A stretch of 64,000 nucleotides of DNA from Streptomyces sp. NBC_00483 (GTDB taxonomy: Bacteria; Actinomycetota; Actinomycetes; Streptomycetales; Streptomycetaceae): assembly GCF_036013745.1 (NCBI RefSeq), contig NZ_CP107880.1, positions 2,046,001 through 2,110,000 of the forward strand, given 5' to 3'. The position numbers and the translations under genes were made by a program. Numbering within the stretch: position 1 is the first letter of the stretch; the number at the start of each line of letters is the position of its first letter. Below are positions 16,047-24,025 of the stretch, piece by piece. The notes below the pieces were generated by a model. That model worked only from the letters and a program-made list of their open reading frames with translations. It had not been told where the DNA came from and searched no databases.

Positions 16047-17534
16047 TCACCGCACGCCTCCCATCCGCCTCCGCACCCACGGAGTCATCAGGTGCATGAC
16101 AACGCCTGCTCCCATGACGACCGCGCCGACCCCGGCGAAGTACCGCACCTCCGTCGCGGGGCTGTAGAGCCGCACCAGCTGCGCGTTGATGCCGCCCGCC
16201 GCCGCGGAGGCCAGGAACCACAGGCTCATCATCTGTGCCAGGAAGGCGCGCGGCGCGAGCTTGGTGGTGGCCGAGAGGCCCACGGGCGACAGGCACATCG
16301 ATCCGCAGATCACCACTACGTAGCTCAGGACGAGCCACCACGGACTGGCGGGTTCGTCCACGCCGTTCAGCAGACCGGGCCCGGCCATCAGCACGAACGA
16401 GGCGCCGCCGAGCAGCAGTCCGGTGCCGAACTTGCGCGGTGTGGACGGCTGTCGGTCGCCCCACTTGATCCACAGCCAGGCGAAGAGCGGGGCCAGGACG
16501 AGCGTGGCAATGGGGTTCAGGGACTGGAACCACGACGACGGGATCGCGAAGCCCAGGATCTCCAAGTCGGTGCGCTGGTCGGCGAATTGGGCGAGGACCG
16601 AACCGGTCTGCTCGTTCACCACCCAGTAGCACACGGCACCGATGAACAGCGGAACGTAGGCGATCAGACGGGACCGCTCCACGGCGTCGGTGTGCGGGCT
16701 GCGCAGCATCATGACCAGGTAGCCCGCCGGCAGCAGCACCGCGAGCACCGACACCGCGTTGATCAGAGCGTCAACGGTCAGTGAGCCGGCGGCACCGAGC
16801 ACCGCGACCACGACGGCGACCGCCGCGACACCCGCGGCCGTGCGCAGCACCAACTGGCCCCGCTCGTCCGCCCGCAGGGGATTCGTGGGGGCCTCCCCCG
16901 CCCCGCCGAGGCGCGCCCGTCCGCGGACGTAGCCCACGAGTCCTGCGGCCATGCCGACCGCCGCGAGGGCGAACCCGAGGTGGTAGTCGACCTGTTGCCC
17001 GAGGGTGCCCACGAGGTACGGAGCGATGAAGGCGCCCAGGTTGATGCCCATGTAGAAGAGGGAGAACCCGGCGTCGCGGCGGCTGTCCGTCGGGGCGTAC
17101 AACTCCCCCACCAGGCTTGACACGTTGGGCTTCAGGAGGCCGGTGCCGAGCACGATGAGGAGCATCGACACCAGCAGCGCGGGCAGCCCGCCGGGTATGG
17201 CGAGCGCCAGATGGCCGCACATGATGGCCACGCCCCCGACCAGCACCGCGCGGCGCATGCCGAGCAGCCGGTCGGCGAGCCAGCCGCCGAGGACTCCGGA
17301 CATGAAGACGAGGGCGCCGTACACGGACACCAGGGCCGCGGCCGTCGGCTTGTCGAGGCCGAGCCCGCCGTCGGAGGTCCGGTCGTACAGGTAGTAGAGG
17401 AGGATCGCGGACATCCCGTAGTACGAGAACCGCTCCCACATCTCCAGGGAGAACAGGGTGGCCAGGCTGCGCGGGTGACCGAAGAAGGCGCGGTCGCCGG
17501 GTGGAGCCTGCGTGGCTTTCGTCAGTTCGCTCAT
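16047..17534 (-). CDS. POT/PTR-family proton-dependent oligopeptide transporter
   Basis: Proton-coupled di/tripeptide importer in the inner membrane, 495 residues with 12-14 membrane helices. The signatures are the N-terminal EMWERFSYYGM (ExxERF-like), GGWLADRLLGMRRAVLVGG, and FYMGINLGAFIAP, the PTR2 family signature 2. The start at 17534 has GAGAGG upstream. It sits between the XRE-cupin regulator and the flavin oxidase, all on one strand, so probably one transcription unit controlled by the regulator. Confidence 0.95.
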   Translation of the reverse strand: MSELTKATQAPPGDRAFFGHPRSLATLFSLEMWERFSYYGMSAILLYYLYDRTSDGGLGLDKPTAAALVSVYGALVFMSGVLGGWLADRLLGMRRAVLVGGVAIMCGHLALAIPGGLPALLVSMLLIVLGTGLLKPNVSSLVGELYAPTDSRRDAGFSLFYMGINLGAFIAPYLVGTLGQQVDYHLGFALAAVGMAAGLVGYVRGRARLGGAGEAPTNPLRADERGQLVLRTAAGVAAVAVVVAVLGAAGSLTVDALINAVSVLAVLLPAGYLVMMLRSPHTDAVERSRLIAYVPLFIGAVCYWVVNEQTGSVLAQFADQRTDLEILGFAIPSSWFQSLNPIATLVLAPLFAWLWIKWGDRQPSTPRKFGTGLLLGGASFVLMAGPGLLNGVDEPASPWWLVLSYVVVICGSMCLSPVGLSATTKLAPRAFLAQMMSLWFLASAAAGGINAQLVRLYSPATEVRYFAGVGAVVMGAGVVMHLMTPWVRRRMGGVR

Positions 17535-17590
17535 GGCCGCCTCTCGACGGGTGGCGTGCACGACAGGGCAGAAGGCGCGTTCAGCAGGGA

Positions 17591-18220
17591 TCAGCAGGGG
17601 GTGGTGCCGTCGGGGCGTCGCAACAGCGGGCGGTCGACCGTCCAGAGCACCTCCGCGACGTCGGTGCCGCGGTTGTGAATGGCGTGCGGGACACGGGACT
17701 TGAAGTGGATCGCGTCGCCCGCACCGAGCACCGCGGTCTCGTCCGGCAGCAGGAACGTCAGCTCACCACGGAGCACGTAGCAGAACTCCTCGCCCTCGTG
17801 CTGTGTCACGGGCGAGGGCTCCGCGGTCGGACGCACCTTCATGGCCAGCGTCTCGATGCGCTGGTCCGGAAGTTCGGCCGTGAGCACCCGGTACTCGCGC
17901 TCGCCCATCGCCAGCCGCGCGACGTCCGCGTCGTCGTGCCGGGCGATCGCGTACTCCTGCCGGCCGCGACGCCCGGCCGCGCCGAGCAGTTCGACCGCGT
18001 CCACGTCCAGGGCGGTGGCCAGCGCGAAGAGGGAGGTGAGCGAGAGCGAGTTGATGCCGCGCTCGGCCAGCGAGAGAAAGCCCGCCGAGAGCCCGCAGCG
18101 TTCCGCGAGCACCCGCAGCGTCAGCCCGCGATCGGTGCGCAGCCGCTTGACCTCGGCCCCCACCAGACGGCTGGGGCCGTCACCGGCGACCGGCTCCCCC
18201 GGCGGCTCCTTGTCGACCAT
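17591..18220 (-). CDS. XRE-cupin transcriptional regulator
   Basis: Two-domain regulator of 209 residues: an N-terminal XRE HTH (VKRLRTDRGLTLRVLAERCG, then SAGFLSLAERG) and a C-terminal cupin (QHEGEEFCYVLRGELTFLLP, GDAIHFKSRVPH). This PuuR-like architecture commonly senses amines or amino acids. It leads the unit with the peptide transporter and oxidase and probably controls them. Its upstream region (18221-18290) has three copies of AAACAG-like words that could be its own operator. Before the element inserted, this gene diverged directly from purB. Confidence 0.92.
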   Translation of the reverse strand: MVDKEPPGEPVAGDGPSRLVGAEVKRLRTDRGLTLRVLAERCGLSAGFLSLAERGINSLSLTSLFALATALDVDAVELLGAAGRRGRQEYAIARHDDADVARLAMGEREYRVLTAELPDQRIETLAMKVRPTAEPSPVTQHEGEEFCYVLRGELTFLLPDETAVLGAGDAIHFKSRVPHAIHNRGTDVAEVLWTVDRPLLRRPDGTTPC

Positions 18221-18371
18221 GAGCGGAATTAAGTCACGCCAAACAGAGGCCGTCAATACTAAACAGCAGTACCAAGCAGCGGGACGGGCTTGACACCAGC
18301 CCCACGGCAGGACCCCTGACCTGTACGTTCCTACATTCCGACGACGGTTCGGAGCCTGTAGGGACGCCCGG

Positions 18372-18385
18372 TAAACTCCCTCCAC
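18372..18385. other. attL core (left attachment site)
   Basis: TAAACTCCCTCCAC, matching the right copy at 33236-33249 in 13 of 14 bases. The TAAACT half also reads as a -10 box; in the pre-insertion chromosome it would have stood just before the purB GTG. The identical CCTCCAC stretch is the likely crossover segment. Confidence 0.65.
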
Positions 18386-18432
18386 TGTTCTACTGATCCA
18401 AAGATCACAGCAGGTCAAAGGGACTTTACCTA

Positions 18433-18466
18433 GGCGTGTGAGAGATCAAATCTCACGTTTTCTCAC
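18433..18466. repeat. left-end TCTCAC repeats, possible integrase arm sites
   Basis: TCTCAC occurs at 18451 and 18461 and inverted (GTGAGA) at 18438. The 11-base GGCGTGTGAGA at 18433-18443 is the exact reverse complement of 33141-33151 at the other end. Clusters of one short word on both sides of an attachment core are the usual arrangement of integrase/excisionase arm-binding sites; the role is inferred. Confidence 0.5.
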
Positions 18467-19650
18467 AGAGCCGCTTGTTGATCTACGCCGTGGAACACGT
18501 CGAGCGCCGCCGCGGCGCCCCGCATGTCCTCCGCCTCGATGGACACGTACTTGCGCTTAGTGAAGGCCGCGTTCGTGTGCCCGGCCCACGCGGCGAGAAC
18601 GACGTCAGGGACGCCTGACAGAGCCAGGGCCTTCAGCACGGCGTGCCGCGCGTCGTACAGGCGCACCTTCCGCAGGCCGTGCTTGGCCATCAGGCGGTAG
18701 GCGTACTCGCGCAGGTGCCGCGTGTTCATCGGACGGCCGAGCTCGTCGACGACGACGTACCCACTCAGCGTGTAGCCCTCGCCCGCCCGCTCAGCCTCGA
18801 CGAGCTGCAGCTGCCGGAACGCCTTCAGCGCCTCCCACGGCCCGCGGGGCAGGGGCAGGCCACGCTCGCCGGCCGCGGTCTTCGTGTCCTTCTCCAGCAC
18901 GGTCTTGTTGCCGACCATGGTCCGGGTCATCGCGATGAGCAGCAGCCCGTTCTCAAGGTCGACGTCCCGCCACCTCTGCCCGCACACCTCGGCCGGCCGT
19001 AGCCCCATCAGCGACAGCAGCAGCGGCGCGAATAGACGGTCCCCAGAGATGCCGCGGATGAACGTCTGCACCTCGGCTACGGTCCATGGCTTCTCGCGCT
19101 GCCGCTCCCGTTTGTCCGTCTTCTTGTCGGCGAGCGACGGCCGCACCTCGGCCGCCACATTCACAGGGACGAGTCTGCGGATGACGGCCCTCCCCAGCGC
19201 GCTGCGGAGCCGAACCAGGACACCCTCGACCGTTGAGATCATCAGCCGGGTACCTGGCTCGCCGCCCTTGCGGCGCCCCTCCCGCACGACGGTGTCTACG
19301 AAGTCCTGGACCATGTCCTCGGTGAGCTCTTGGAGGAGGACGTGCCCGAGACGGTCGTACACCTGGGCCAGGCTCATCCGGTAGTTCCTGATCGTCGTCG
19401 GCTCGACGTCCCGCTCCTTGTAGACGAGCCACTGGTCGAGCCATTCCCGGAGCGTCAGCTTGCTGGGCGCGATGTACGTACCGGCCGACCGCTCGTACAT
19501 GATCCGGTCACGCTCAGCCCGGCATTCCTTGATCGTGTCGCGAGTGACCGTGACCTGGATTCGCTTCCCGGTCGCGTCGCGGCCGGCGTCGACCATCAGG
19601 CGATAGCGCACCTTCCCGTTCGCCAGGTTGATTCGCTTAGGTTCCGCCAT
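18463..19650 (-). CDS. int: tyrosine recombinase (AICE integrase)
   Basis: Site-specific recombinase of 395 residues, catalysing insertion and excision of the element. The N-terminal SAM-like core-binding domain (LREWLDQWLVYKERDVEPTT) is followed by the catalytic domain: first arginine in MGLRPAEVCGQRWRD, Arg335 in RLYDARHAV, His358 in AWAGHTN and the nucleophile Tyr368 in KRKYV. The usual HxxR is YxxR here (Tyr332-Arg335). The start at 19650 follows AGGAGG. The gene lies at the left end, as expected, with its stop inside an arm-type repeat 78 bases from the attachment core. Confidence 0.95.
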   Translation of the reverse strand: MAEPKRINLANGKVRYRLMVDAGRDATGKRIQVTVTRDTIKECRAERDRIMYERSAGTYIAPSKLTLREWLDQWLVYKERDVEPTTIRNYRMSLAQVYDRLGHVLLQELTEDMVQDFVDTVVREGRRKGGEPGTRLMISTVEGVLVRLRSALGRAVIRRLVPVNVAAEVRPSLADKKTDKRERQREKPWTVAEVQTFIRGISGDRLFAPLLLSLMGLRPAEVCGQRWRDVDLENGLLLIAMTRTMVGNKTVLEKDTKTAAGERGLPLPRGPWEALKAFRQLQLVEAERAGEGYTLSGYVVVDELGRPMNTRHLREYAYRLMAKHGLRKVRLYDARHAVLKALALSGVPDVVLAAWAGHTNAAFTKRKYVSIEAEDMRGAAAALDVFHGVDQQAAL

Positions 19651-19810
19651 GACAAAGCCTCCTCCTGCGGGGAATCCCGCACTCTCCTCCAAGGGGCGGA
19701 GGGCGCCGCCCAACTACGACGCCCTCCGCAATGACGACCGCGCGGTGCCCAATCCGCCGCCGCTCGCGCTCAACCGGCCGCCTGGGAGCGCGAGTTGCCT
19801 TCGGCCGTCG

Positions 19811-20140
19811 CTACGACCGTCGTCGCCGGTGGTACGTGGCGATGAACCGAGCCTGTGGATCTGCCGGAGCGTCCTGCTGGGGTCGCTGCTGGCCGCCGAT
19901 CGGCGTCAGTACGCCCGTGTACGGGATCGGGGCGGGCAACGGACGCTCCGGAGGCAACAGCACCGGCTCACCCGCCAGCCACGCATCCTTCGCGGCCTGG
20001 TAGTCGAGTAGACCGAGGTACCACTCGACGTAGGACGGATCAGGGTGTCCCTCGGGGGCCGGCGGGCGCCAGTCTCGCCAGTCGAACCGGGCCAAGCACA
20101 CGGGCATAAGGGCAGCGGACGGGCGCCTGTGTCGGCTCAC
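19811..20140 (-). CDS. hypothetical protein, AICE
   Basis: A 109-residue protein with no domain I recognise. It is rich in Trp, Pro and Tyr in the middle (FDWRDWRPPAPEG, YVEWYLGLLDYQAAKDAW) and ends in a basic tail of four arginines. The start was set at GTG 20140 because it forms a four-base GTGA overlap with the preceding gene's stop, as do most genes of the element; the next ATG (20107) lacks a ribosome site. A 160-base gap with no visible gene separates it from the integrase. Confidence 0.65.
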   Translation of the reverse strand: MSRHRRPSAALMPVCLARFDWRDWRPPAPEGHPDPSYVEWYLGLLDYQAAKDAWLAGEPVLLPPERPLPAPIPYTGVLTPIGGQQRPQQDAPADPQARFIATYHRRRRS

Positions 20141-20430
20141 GACGGCCACCGCGCCTCGGAGGTACCGAACGTCGACCGCACCCATGCCACCGGAGGGCGC
20201 GGCGTACCGAACATGTCGCGGCCGTTGACGCGTCGGGGAACGCCGTGGCTCCGCAGCCACTCCCGCCGTTCCGTGAGGTAGGCCCGCCACACGGCCATCG
20301 CAGCCCAGAACGTGTCATCCGGATGGTTCTCGAGGTAGCTCGCCGCCGCGTCCCGGTACCGGTCCGGCTCCATCTTCCAGATGTACGGCGGCACCTCGTC
20401 ACGGACCGCAGTCCGCCGCAGCCGGCTCAC
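20137..20430 (-). CDS. hypothetical protein, AICE
   Basis: A 97-residue protein, basic and Trp-rich (FWAAMAVWRAYLTERREWLR), family unknown. Both ends are coupled by GTGA overlaps: its GTG start overlaps the terminase-like gene stop and its TGA overlaps the next start. It probably works with those two neighbours. Nothing in the sequence shows an enzyme motif or membrane segment. Confidence 0.7.
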   Translation of the reverse strand: MSRLRRTAVRDEVPPYIWKMEPDRYRDAAASYLENHPDDTFWAAMAVWRAYLTERREWLRSHGVPRRVNGRDMFGTPRPPVAWVRSTFGTSEARWPS

Positions 20431-20852
20431 GACGCATCACCCTGCCGTGACCACATCGGACGGACGGGCGCAAGCGCACGGTCTCCGTGGTGCCGGGCCA
20501 GCGCCGCCTTACGGCCGCGCTGTGACGGTGTGAGCCGCTCCTGGTCGTCCTCGCCGGGCCTGGTCGCTCCCAGCTGCCGCAGGATGCGCGACAGCGCGAG
20601 ACGGTGCCCACGAATCTCGCGGATGAGCGGGTTCGCGACCGGCTGTCCTCGCGACCCTTTCGACAGCAGGTCTCCCTCGTCGAGGGCGGCGCCCATCGTG
20701 TCGAGCTCGTCCGCCAGTCGGGCCGCCTCTTCCAGCAACAGCAGCTCGTCGGGGTCGAGTTCCAGCTTCTCGAGGGTGTCGTTCCACAGCCTCAGCCCCC
20801 GTTCCCCGAGCCCTTCAGGGGCCGGTGGAGGGGTGTTCTCGTCGTCCGACAC
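20427..20852 (-). CDS. P27-like phage terminase small-subunit homologue
   Basis: A 141-residue protein resembling small terminase subunits of the P27 type: an N-terminal GERGLRLWNDTLEKLELDP, a helical EEAARLADELDTMGAAL segment, and the typical RGQPVANPLIREIRGHRLAL followed by a basic tail. In phages such proteins recognise DNA for packaging. In this conjugative element no large terminase or capsid gene is seen, so its job is open: DNA recognition for replication or transfer, or diversion of a helper phage. The GTG start has an excellent AAGGAGG seven bases upstream, so this is the first gene of its own three-gene unit. Confidence 0.65.
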   Translation of the reverse strand: MSDDENTPPPAPEGLGERGLRLWNDTLEKLELDPDELLLLEEAARLADELDTMGAALDEGDLLSKGSRGQPVANPLIREIRGHRLALSRILRQLGATRPGEDDQERLTPSQRGRKAALARHHGDRALAPVRPMWSRQGDAS

Positions 20853-20932
20853 GGGTCGACCTCCTTGGTAAATCCAACGTTTCTGCGTCGCAGCGACAGG
20901 CGACAGGTATACGGCCCCGATCCCACAAAAGG

Positions 20933-20964
20933 CCTGGTCAGGGGCATTCCCCCTGGTCAGGGGC
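20933..20964. repeat. CCTGGTCAGGGGC direct repeat forming overlapping hairpins
   Basis: The 13-base word occurs at 20933-20945 and 20952-20964. CAGGGG/CCCCTG pairs across a five-base loop (20939-20955), and CCCCTGGTCAGGGG (20950-20963) is itself a 14-base palindrome, so two alternative hairpins compete. It could be an operator or attenuator ahead of the terminase-like unit. Confidence 0.6.
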
Positions 20965-21061
20965 CTGATCGTTTACCGATCCGACCGACGCTTGACCGCG
21001 TCTCCCGGTGTCCGGTCGAGGGCGGCGAGCGATGTTCGCTCGCTCGTCTCGCGTCGTTGTC

Positions 21062-21119
21062 GATGTTGCTCAACTTCGTTGATCAGCTTTGTTCTTGATG
21101 TTGTTCAACTTCGTTGATC
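21062..21119. repeat. two 23-bp direct repeats, iteron-like
   Basis: Copies at 21062-21084 and 21097-21119 match in 22 of 23 bases with a 35-base period, in an unusually T-rich stretch. Partial copies follow to about 21160. Iteron-like spacing near replication genes makes an origin or transfer site plausible. Confidence 0.6.
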
Positions 21120-21403
21120 GATTGAGTTGTTGATCTCTGTTGTGATGTTGCTTCGCTTGGTCTGTGACCTTCGCGTTGTCCTGTGCCTTGCCCTGTGCTG
21201 GCCTCCACCCCTGCCCCCGGTAGGGGGTGGGGTAGGGGTGCGGTCCGGCCGGCTGGCGGCTACGGGCTCGGGCCGGCCGGACCGCGTCGACGCTGGTGAG
21301 TCAGTGCAGTTGCCCGAAGAGAGGTCTTCTACTGCTCGTCACCATCGGTTCGAGTCGTGCCTCGACAGCTCGCTCGATGCCGTTGACGTCGGGTCTGTGG
21401 GAG

Positions 21404-22015
21404 TCAGGCGGCCTGTGGCCCGTCGCCGTAGACGGTGAGGTCGGAGTCGGCGAGCTGGGTGACCTGTGCTGTGGTGAGCCTGCCGAGTTCGGAGGGCGTG
21501 TCGAGCGCGTAGCTCCAGTCGCCTCCGGTGTTGGGCTTCTGCAGGTTGGCGAGCTCGTCGTAGGTGTCGCCCTTGCCAGGGCTGGACTCGGCGTACTGCT
21601 GGACGATGGGCTGCCAGGCCTGGCCGAGCAGGTGCACACCGGCCTGGTCTGCGGCGTGGGAGGCGATGGCCTTGACCATGTCCGTGTCGCCGGCGCGCTG
21701 GGCTCGCTTGAAGGCGGCCTGAGCGTCGCGGGGGTCGGACAGCTGGGCGGCCTTCTCGCGGGCGTCGCGTGCGCTGAGCGCGTTGTAGCCGGTGGAGTCC
21801 TCGCCGCCGAACAGCTTCCGCTCGAGGAAGTTGCGCTGGCGGTGGTACTTCTCGGTCTCCTCCTGCAGGAGTCCCTGCATCTGCTGCTCGGCTGCCTGCT
21901 GGGTACGGGCGATGGCCACCTTGCGGGCCTCGTTGCTGAGGTCGCGTCGGCCGCGGATGGTGGCGAGCTGGCGGTCACGGGCGGCGCGGATGTCGGCGGC
22001 TGTCGTCTTAGCCAT
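21404..22015 (-). CDS. hypothetical protein, AICE, N-terminal coiled coil
   Basis: A 203-residue soluble protein. Residues 1-70 are highly charged and predicted helical (AADIRAARDRQLATIRGRRD, QQMQGLLQEETEKYHRQRN); the rest is rich in Ala, Gln and Asp with no recognised domain. The ATG at 22015 has AAGGAG seven bases upstream. It stands alone, downstream of the GTACCCC array that fills the region before it. It lies next to the terminase-like gene, so a phage-derived role is possible but unsupported by motifs. Confidence 0.72.
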   Translation of the reverse strand: MAKTTAADIRAARDRQLATIRGRRDLSNEARKVAIARTQQAAEQQMQGLLQEETEKYHRQRNFLERKLFGGEDSTGYNALSARDAREKAAQLSDPRDAQAAFKRAQRAGDTDMVKAIASHAADQAGVHLLGQAWQPIVQQYAESSPGKGDTYDELANLQKPNTGGDWSYALDTPSELGRLTTAQVTQLADSDLTVYGDGPQAA

Positions 22016-22088
22016 GGTGTGGCTCCTTACTGGGCGTGATGATGCTGGGGCGGGCGGCAGATATTCGGGCTCTGTTGAGAGCCCAACT

Positions 22089-22266
22089 GCGTACCCCCTG
22101 CTGGCGGGGGTGTCTCGTGTGCTCTGATCTGCGGTGATGCTCTGTCGCGTGGGGGTACGCGGCCGTGCGTACCCCTTGGCTGTGCTCTCGGGGGGTACGC
22201 ATCGCTGCGTACCCCTGACGGATGGGCGGTGACCTGCGGCGTTACCCGTAAGGGAGGGGGGTACGC
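22089..22266. repeat. six-copy array of a 9-bp word (GCGTACCCC) with paired hairpins
   Basis: Copies lie at 22089-22097 and 22167-22175 and 22207-22215 on the plus strand and at 22152-22160, 22192-22200 and 22258-22266 on the minus strand. The inner four form two perfect hairpins with nine-base arms and six-base loops, exactly 40 bases apart. The array fills the 300-base gap between the DUF927 gene and the 203-residue protein gene. It looks like a multi-site protein-binding locus (operator, replication iterons or TraB transfer site). Confidence 0.85.
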
Positions 22267-22315
22267 ACTTGGGTCGGAGAGAGGGAGGGTTTTCCTGTGC
22301 GACTGGAAGGTCATG

Positions 22316-24025
22316 TCACTCTCCGTCTTCGTCGTCGGGTGCGGCGAACACGTCGGGCGTGAAGACGTAGAGGCGTACTTGGGTGCCGCTCATCTTCTTT
22401 TTGGCGAGGTAGGGCGGCCGGTAGGCGGGGTTCTCGACGAGTACGCCGGCCTCCCGCCAGCTGGGGATGACGGATTCCAGCTCGTAACCGGCCCTGCTCA
22501 GTGCTTCCTTGAGCTTCTGCGCCAGCAGTCCCACCGACGGGACACCGTCCACGCTGAGCTCACGGCCGATCCATCCGAAGGACGGAGCGTCGTAGCCGAC
22601 GCCTGGCGACCACAGGGCGCGCCGGTTGGAAGCGACGTACTCACGGACGACGTCGAGCGCCATCTCGCCGCGGTTGTCCGTCTGGTCCGCAACTGCGAAC
22701 AGTCGTTGCCAGACGGACATAGGCGGCGCGGGGAAGGGGACGATGCCCCACTCGTTGCCGACTTCCGCAGCGAGGGCGAGAGCAGCCACGAGGGGCGCCC
22801 GTCGGGCGGACATGTCGCTGTCGTACCGGTGAGCCTCCGTCAGTTCCTTGTGCCTGGCGACCAGGCGGCGCTTCCCGTCCCCTGCTGTGGCCTCGAGCAG
22901 CTTCTCGACGAACCGCGGTCCGGCCGTGCCGTAGTGCTCGGCGCAGCCGTCCCGTACCTCGACGGCCGCCGTGGCGGACTCGGGTCCGCCGGTGCCGAAC
23001 GGGGCTTCCTTCACGGTGAGGACGCGGGCGCCGGCGCCCTGGTCGGTCGTGAAGGTGAGGACGGACTGTTCCCCGGTCGAGATCATGATGGTTCGCCACG
23101 GGAGACCGGACGGCCAGCCGCCGCCGCGGGCCTGCCCGTGGTTCTTCGGGATGGAGTACAGCAGGGCGTGCACCATCTCGGGGTCGCGCACGAGCTTGGT
23201 CTCGTCGAACACGACGGGCAGGCCGTTGACGAGGTTCAGGCGCTTCTCGGCGGCGAGCATCGTGGTACGCCACGAGTACATGCCGTCGGCCCTCTCGCTG
23301 GGGTCTGCCCACACGCTCATGCCCGCGCCGGCCGCCGTGGTCTTTCCACGCGTGGACCGGCCGCTGATGTCGAGGGTGAACGAGTTGATGCCGACGAGTT
23401 CCAGCAGCGGGGCCGCCAGGGAGGCGTACACCGCCATCTGTGCCGCGGGGTACACCTCCATCAGCTTCACCGCGGCCTGCCAGCCCTCGAACGTCCCCTC
23501 GGGGGCGTGCGCTGCCAGGGCAGGCTTCTGCTCGTCGAACTTGACCTCGACGCGGTGCGGGGTGTCCTGCGCCGTGACGAACGTGCCGTCTTTCTGCCAG
23601 CCCAACTGCCGGGCCAGGTGGACGCGCGGAATCTTGCCCTGGTTGATGGACTCGAACGCGGCGAAGTACCGCTCGGCGAGCTTGGCGTCGGCCTCGATGA
23701 CGGGCAGGCCGGCGTCGCCGAGGGTCGCGACCAGGATGCGGCCACGGCGCACGATGGAGCGCTGCACGGTGCGGGTGACGACCTGGCCGCGGTCGACCCA
23801 CGCCAGCTCTACGGCCTGGTCGCCCACGGGGTCGACGTACACGGCCTTGATGACCAGGGGCGCCCACGCGATACGGACGTCCACGAAGGTGTCCTTGGCG
23901 ACCTGCTTTTCGACCCACACCCCGCTGTAACTGATCTTGTATCCGGCAGGCATACGCACGCCCTCGGGAACGAGACGGTTGTCCGTCCACTCCTCGGCGG
24001 CCTGCTCAGTCGTCTCCTCACTCAC
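22316..24025 (-). CDS. DUF927-domain replication helicase-like ATPase
   Basis: A 569-residue protein with the DUF927 domain found in replication modules of actinomycete elements and phages. The P-loop is SGRSTRGKTT near residue 235, with the family's GLPVVFDETKLVRDPEMVH and PWRTIMISTGEQS strands following. It probably unwinds or remodels DNA for replication with the primase-polymerase encoded just upstream; the GTG start overlaps that gene's TGA as GTGA. The C-terminal third has no recognised domain. The biochemical activity is inferred from family and neighbours. Confidence 0.85.
   Translation of the reverse strand: MSEETTEQAAEEWTDNRLVPEGVRMPAGYKISYSGVWVEKQVAKDTFVDVRIAWAPLVIKAVYVDPVGDQAVELAWVDRGQVVTRTVQRSIVRRGRILVATLGDAGLPVIEADAKLAERYFAAFESINQGKIPRVHLARQLGWQKDGTFVTAQDTPHRVEVKFDEQKPALAAHAPEGTFEGWQAAVKLMEVYPAAQMAVYASLAAPLLELVGINSFTLDISGRSTRGKTTAAGAGMSVWADPSERADGMYSWRTTMLAAEKRLNLVNGLPVVFDETKLVRDPEMVHALLYSIPKNHGQARGGGWPSGLPWRTIMISTGEQSVLTFTTDQGAGARVLTVKEAPFGTGGPESATAAVEVRDGCAEHYGTAGPRFVEKLLEATAGDGKRRLVARHKELTEAHRYDSDMSARRAPLVAALALAAEVGNEWGIVPFPAPPMSVWQRLFAVADQTDNRGEMALDVVREYVASNRRALWSPGVGYDAPSFGWIGRELSVDGVPSVGLLAQKLKEALSRAGYELESVIPSWREAGVLVENPAYRPPYLAKKKMSGTQVRLYVFTPDVFAAPDDEDGE

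Larger units (their letters stand above)
20853..21403. other. 551-bp non-coding region with direct repeats, possible origin or control region
   Basis: No convincing gene on either strand. It contains overlapping hairpins at 20933-20964, a T/A-richer stretch with two 23-base direct repeats at 21062-21119, and a GC-rich inverted run (ccggccggctggcgg ... ccggccgg) near 21245-21285. It lies upstream of the terminase-like unit on the minus strand. Its composition dip and repeats suit a replication or transfer site, which is inference. Confidence 0.4.

Noticed and set aside
18221..18462. A tRNA gene at the left end of the element
   Set aside because: No cloverleaf, TTCGA-type T-loop or CCA-proximal stem could be found at either boundary; the repeat pair at the purB start explains the insertion better.
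21127..21438. A 103-codon plus-strand frame in the large non-coding gap
   Set aside because: It has a Leu/Val/Pro/Arg-only composition, no ribosome site and runs into the antisense of the 203-residue protein gene; the region looks non-coding.
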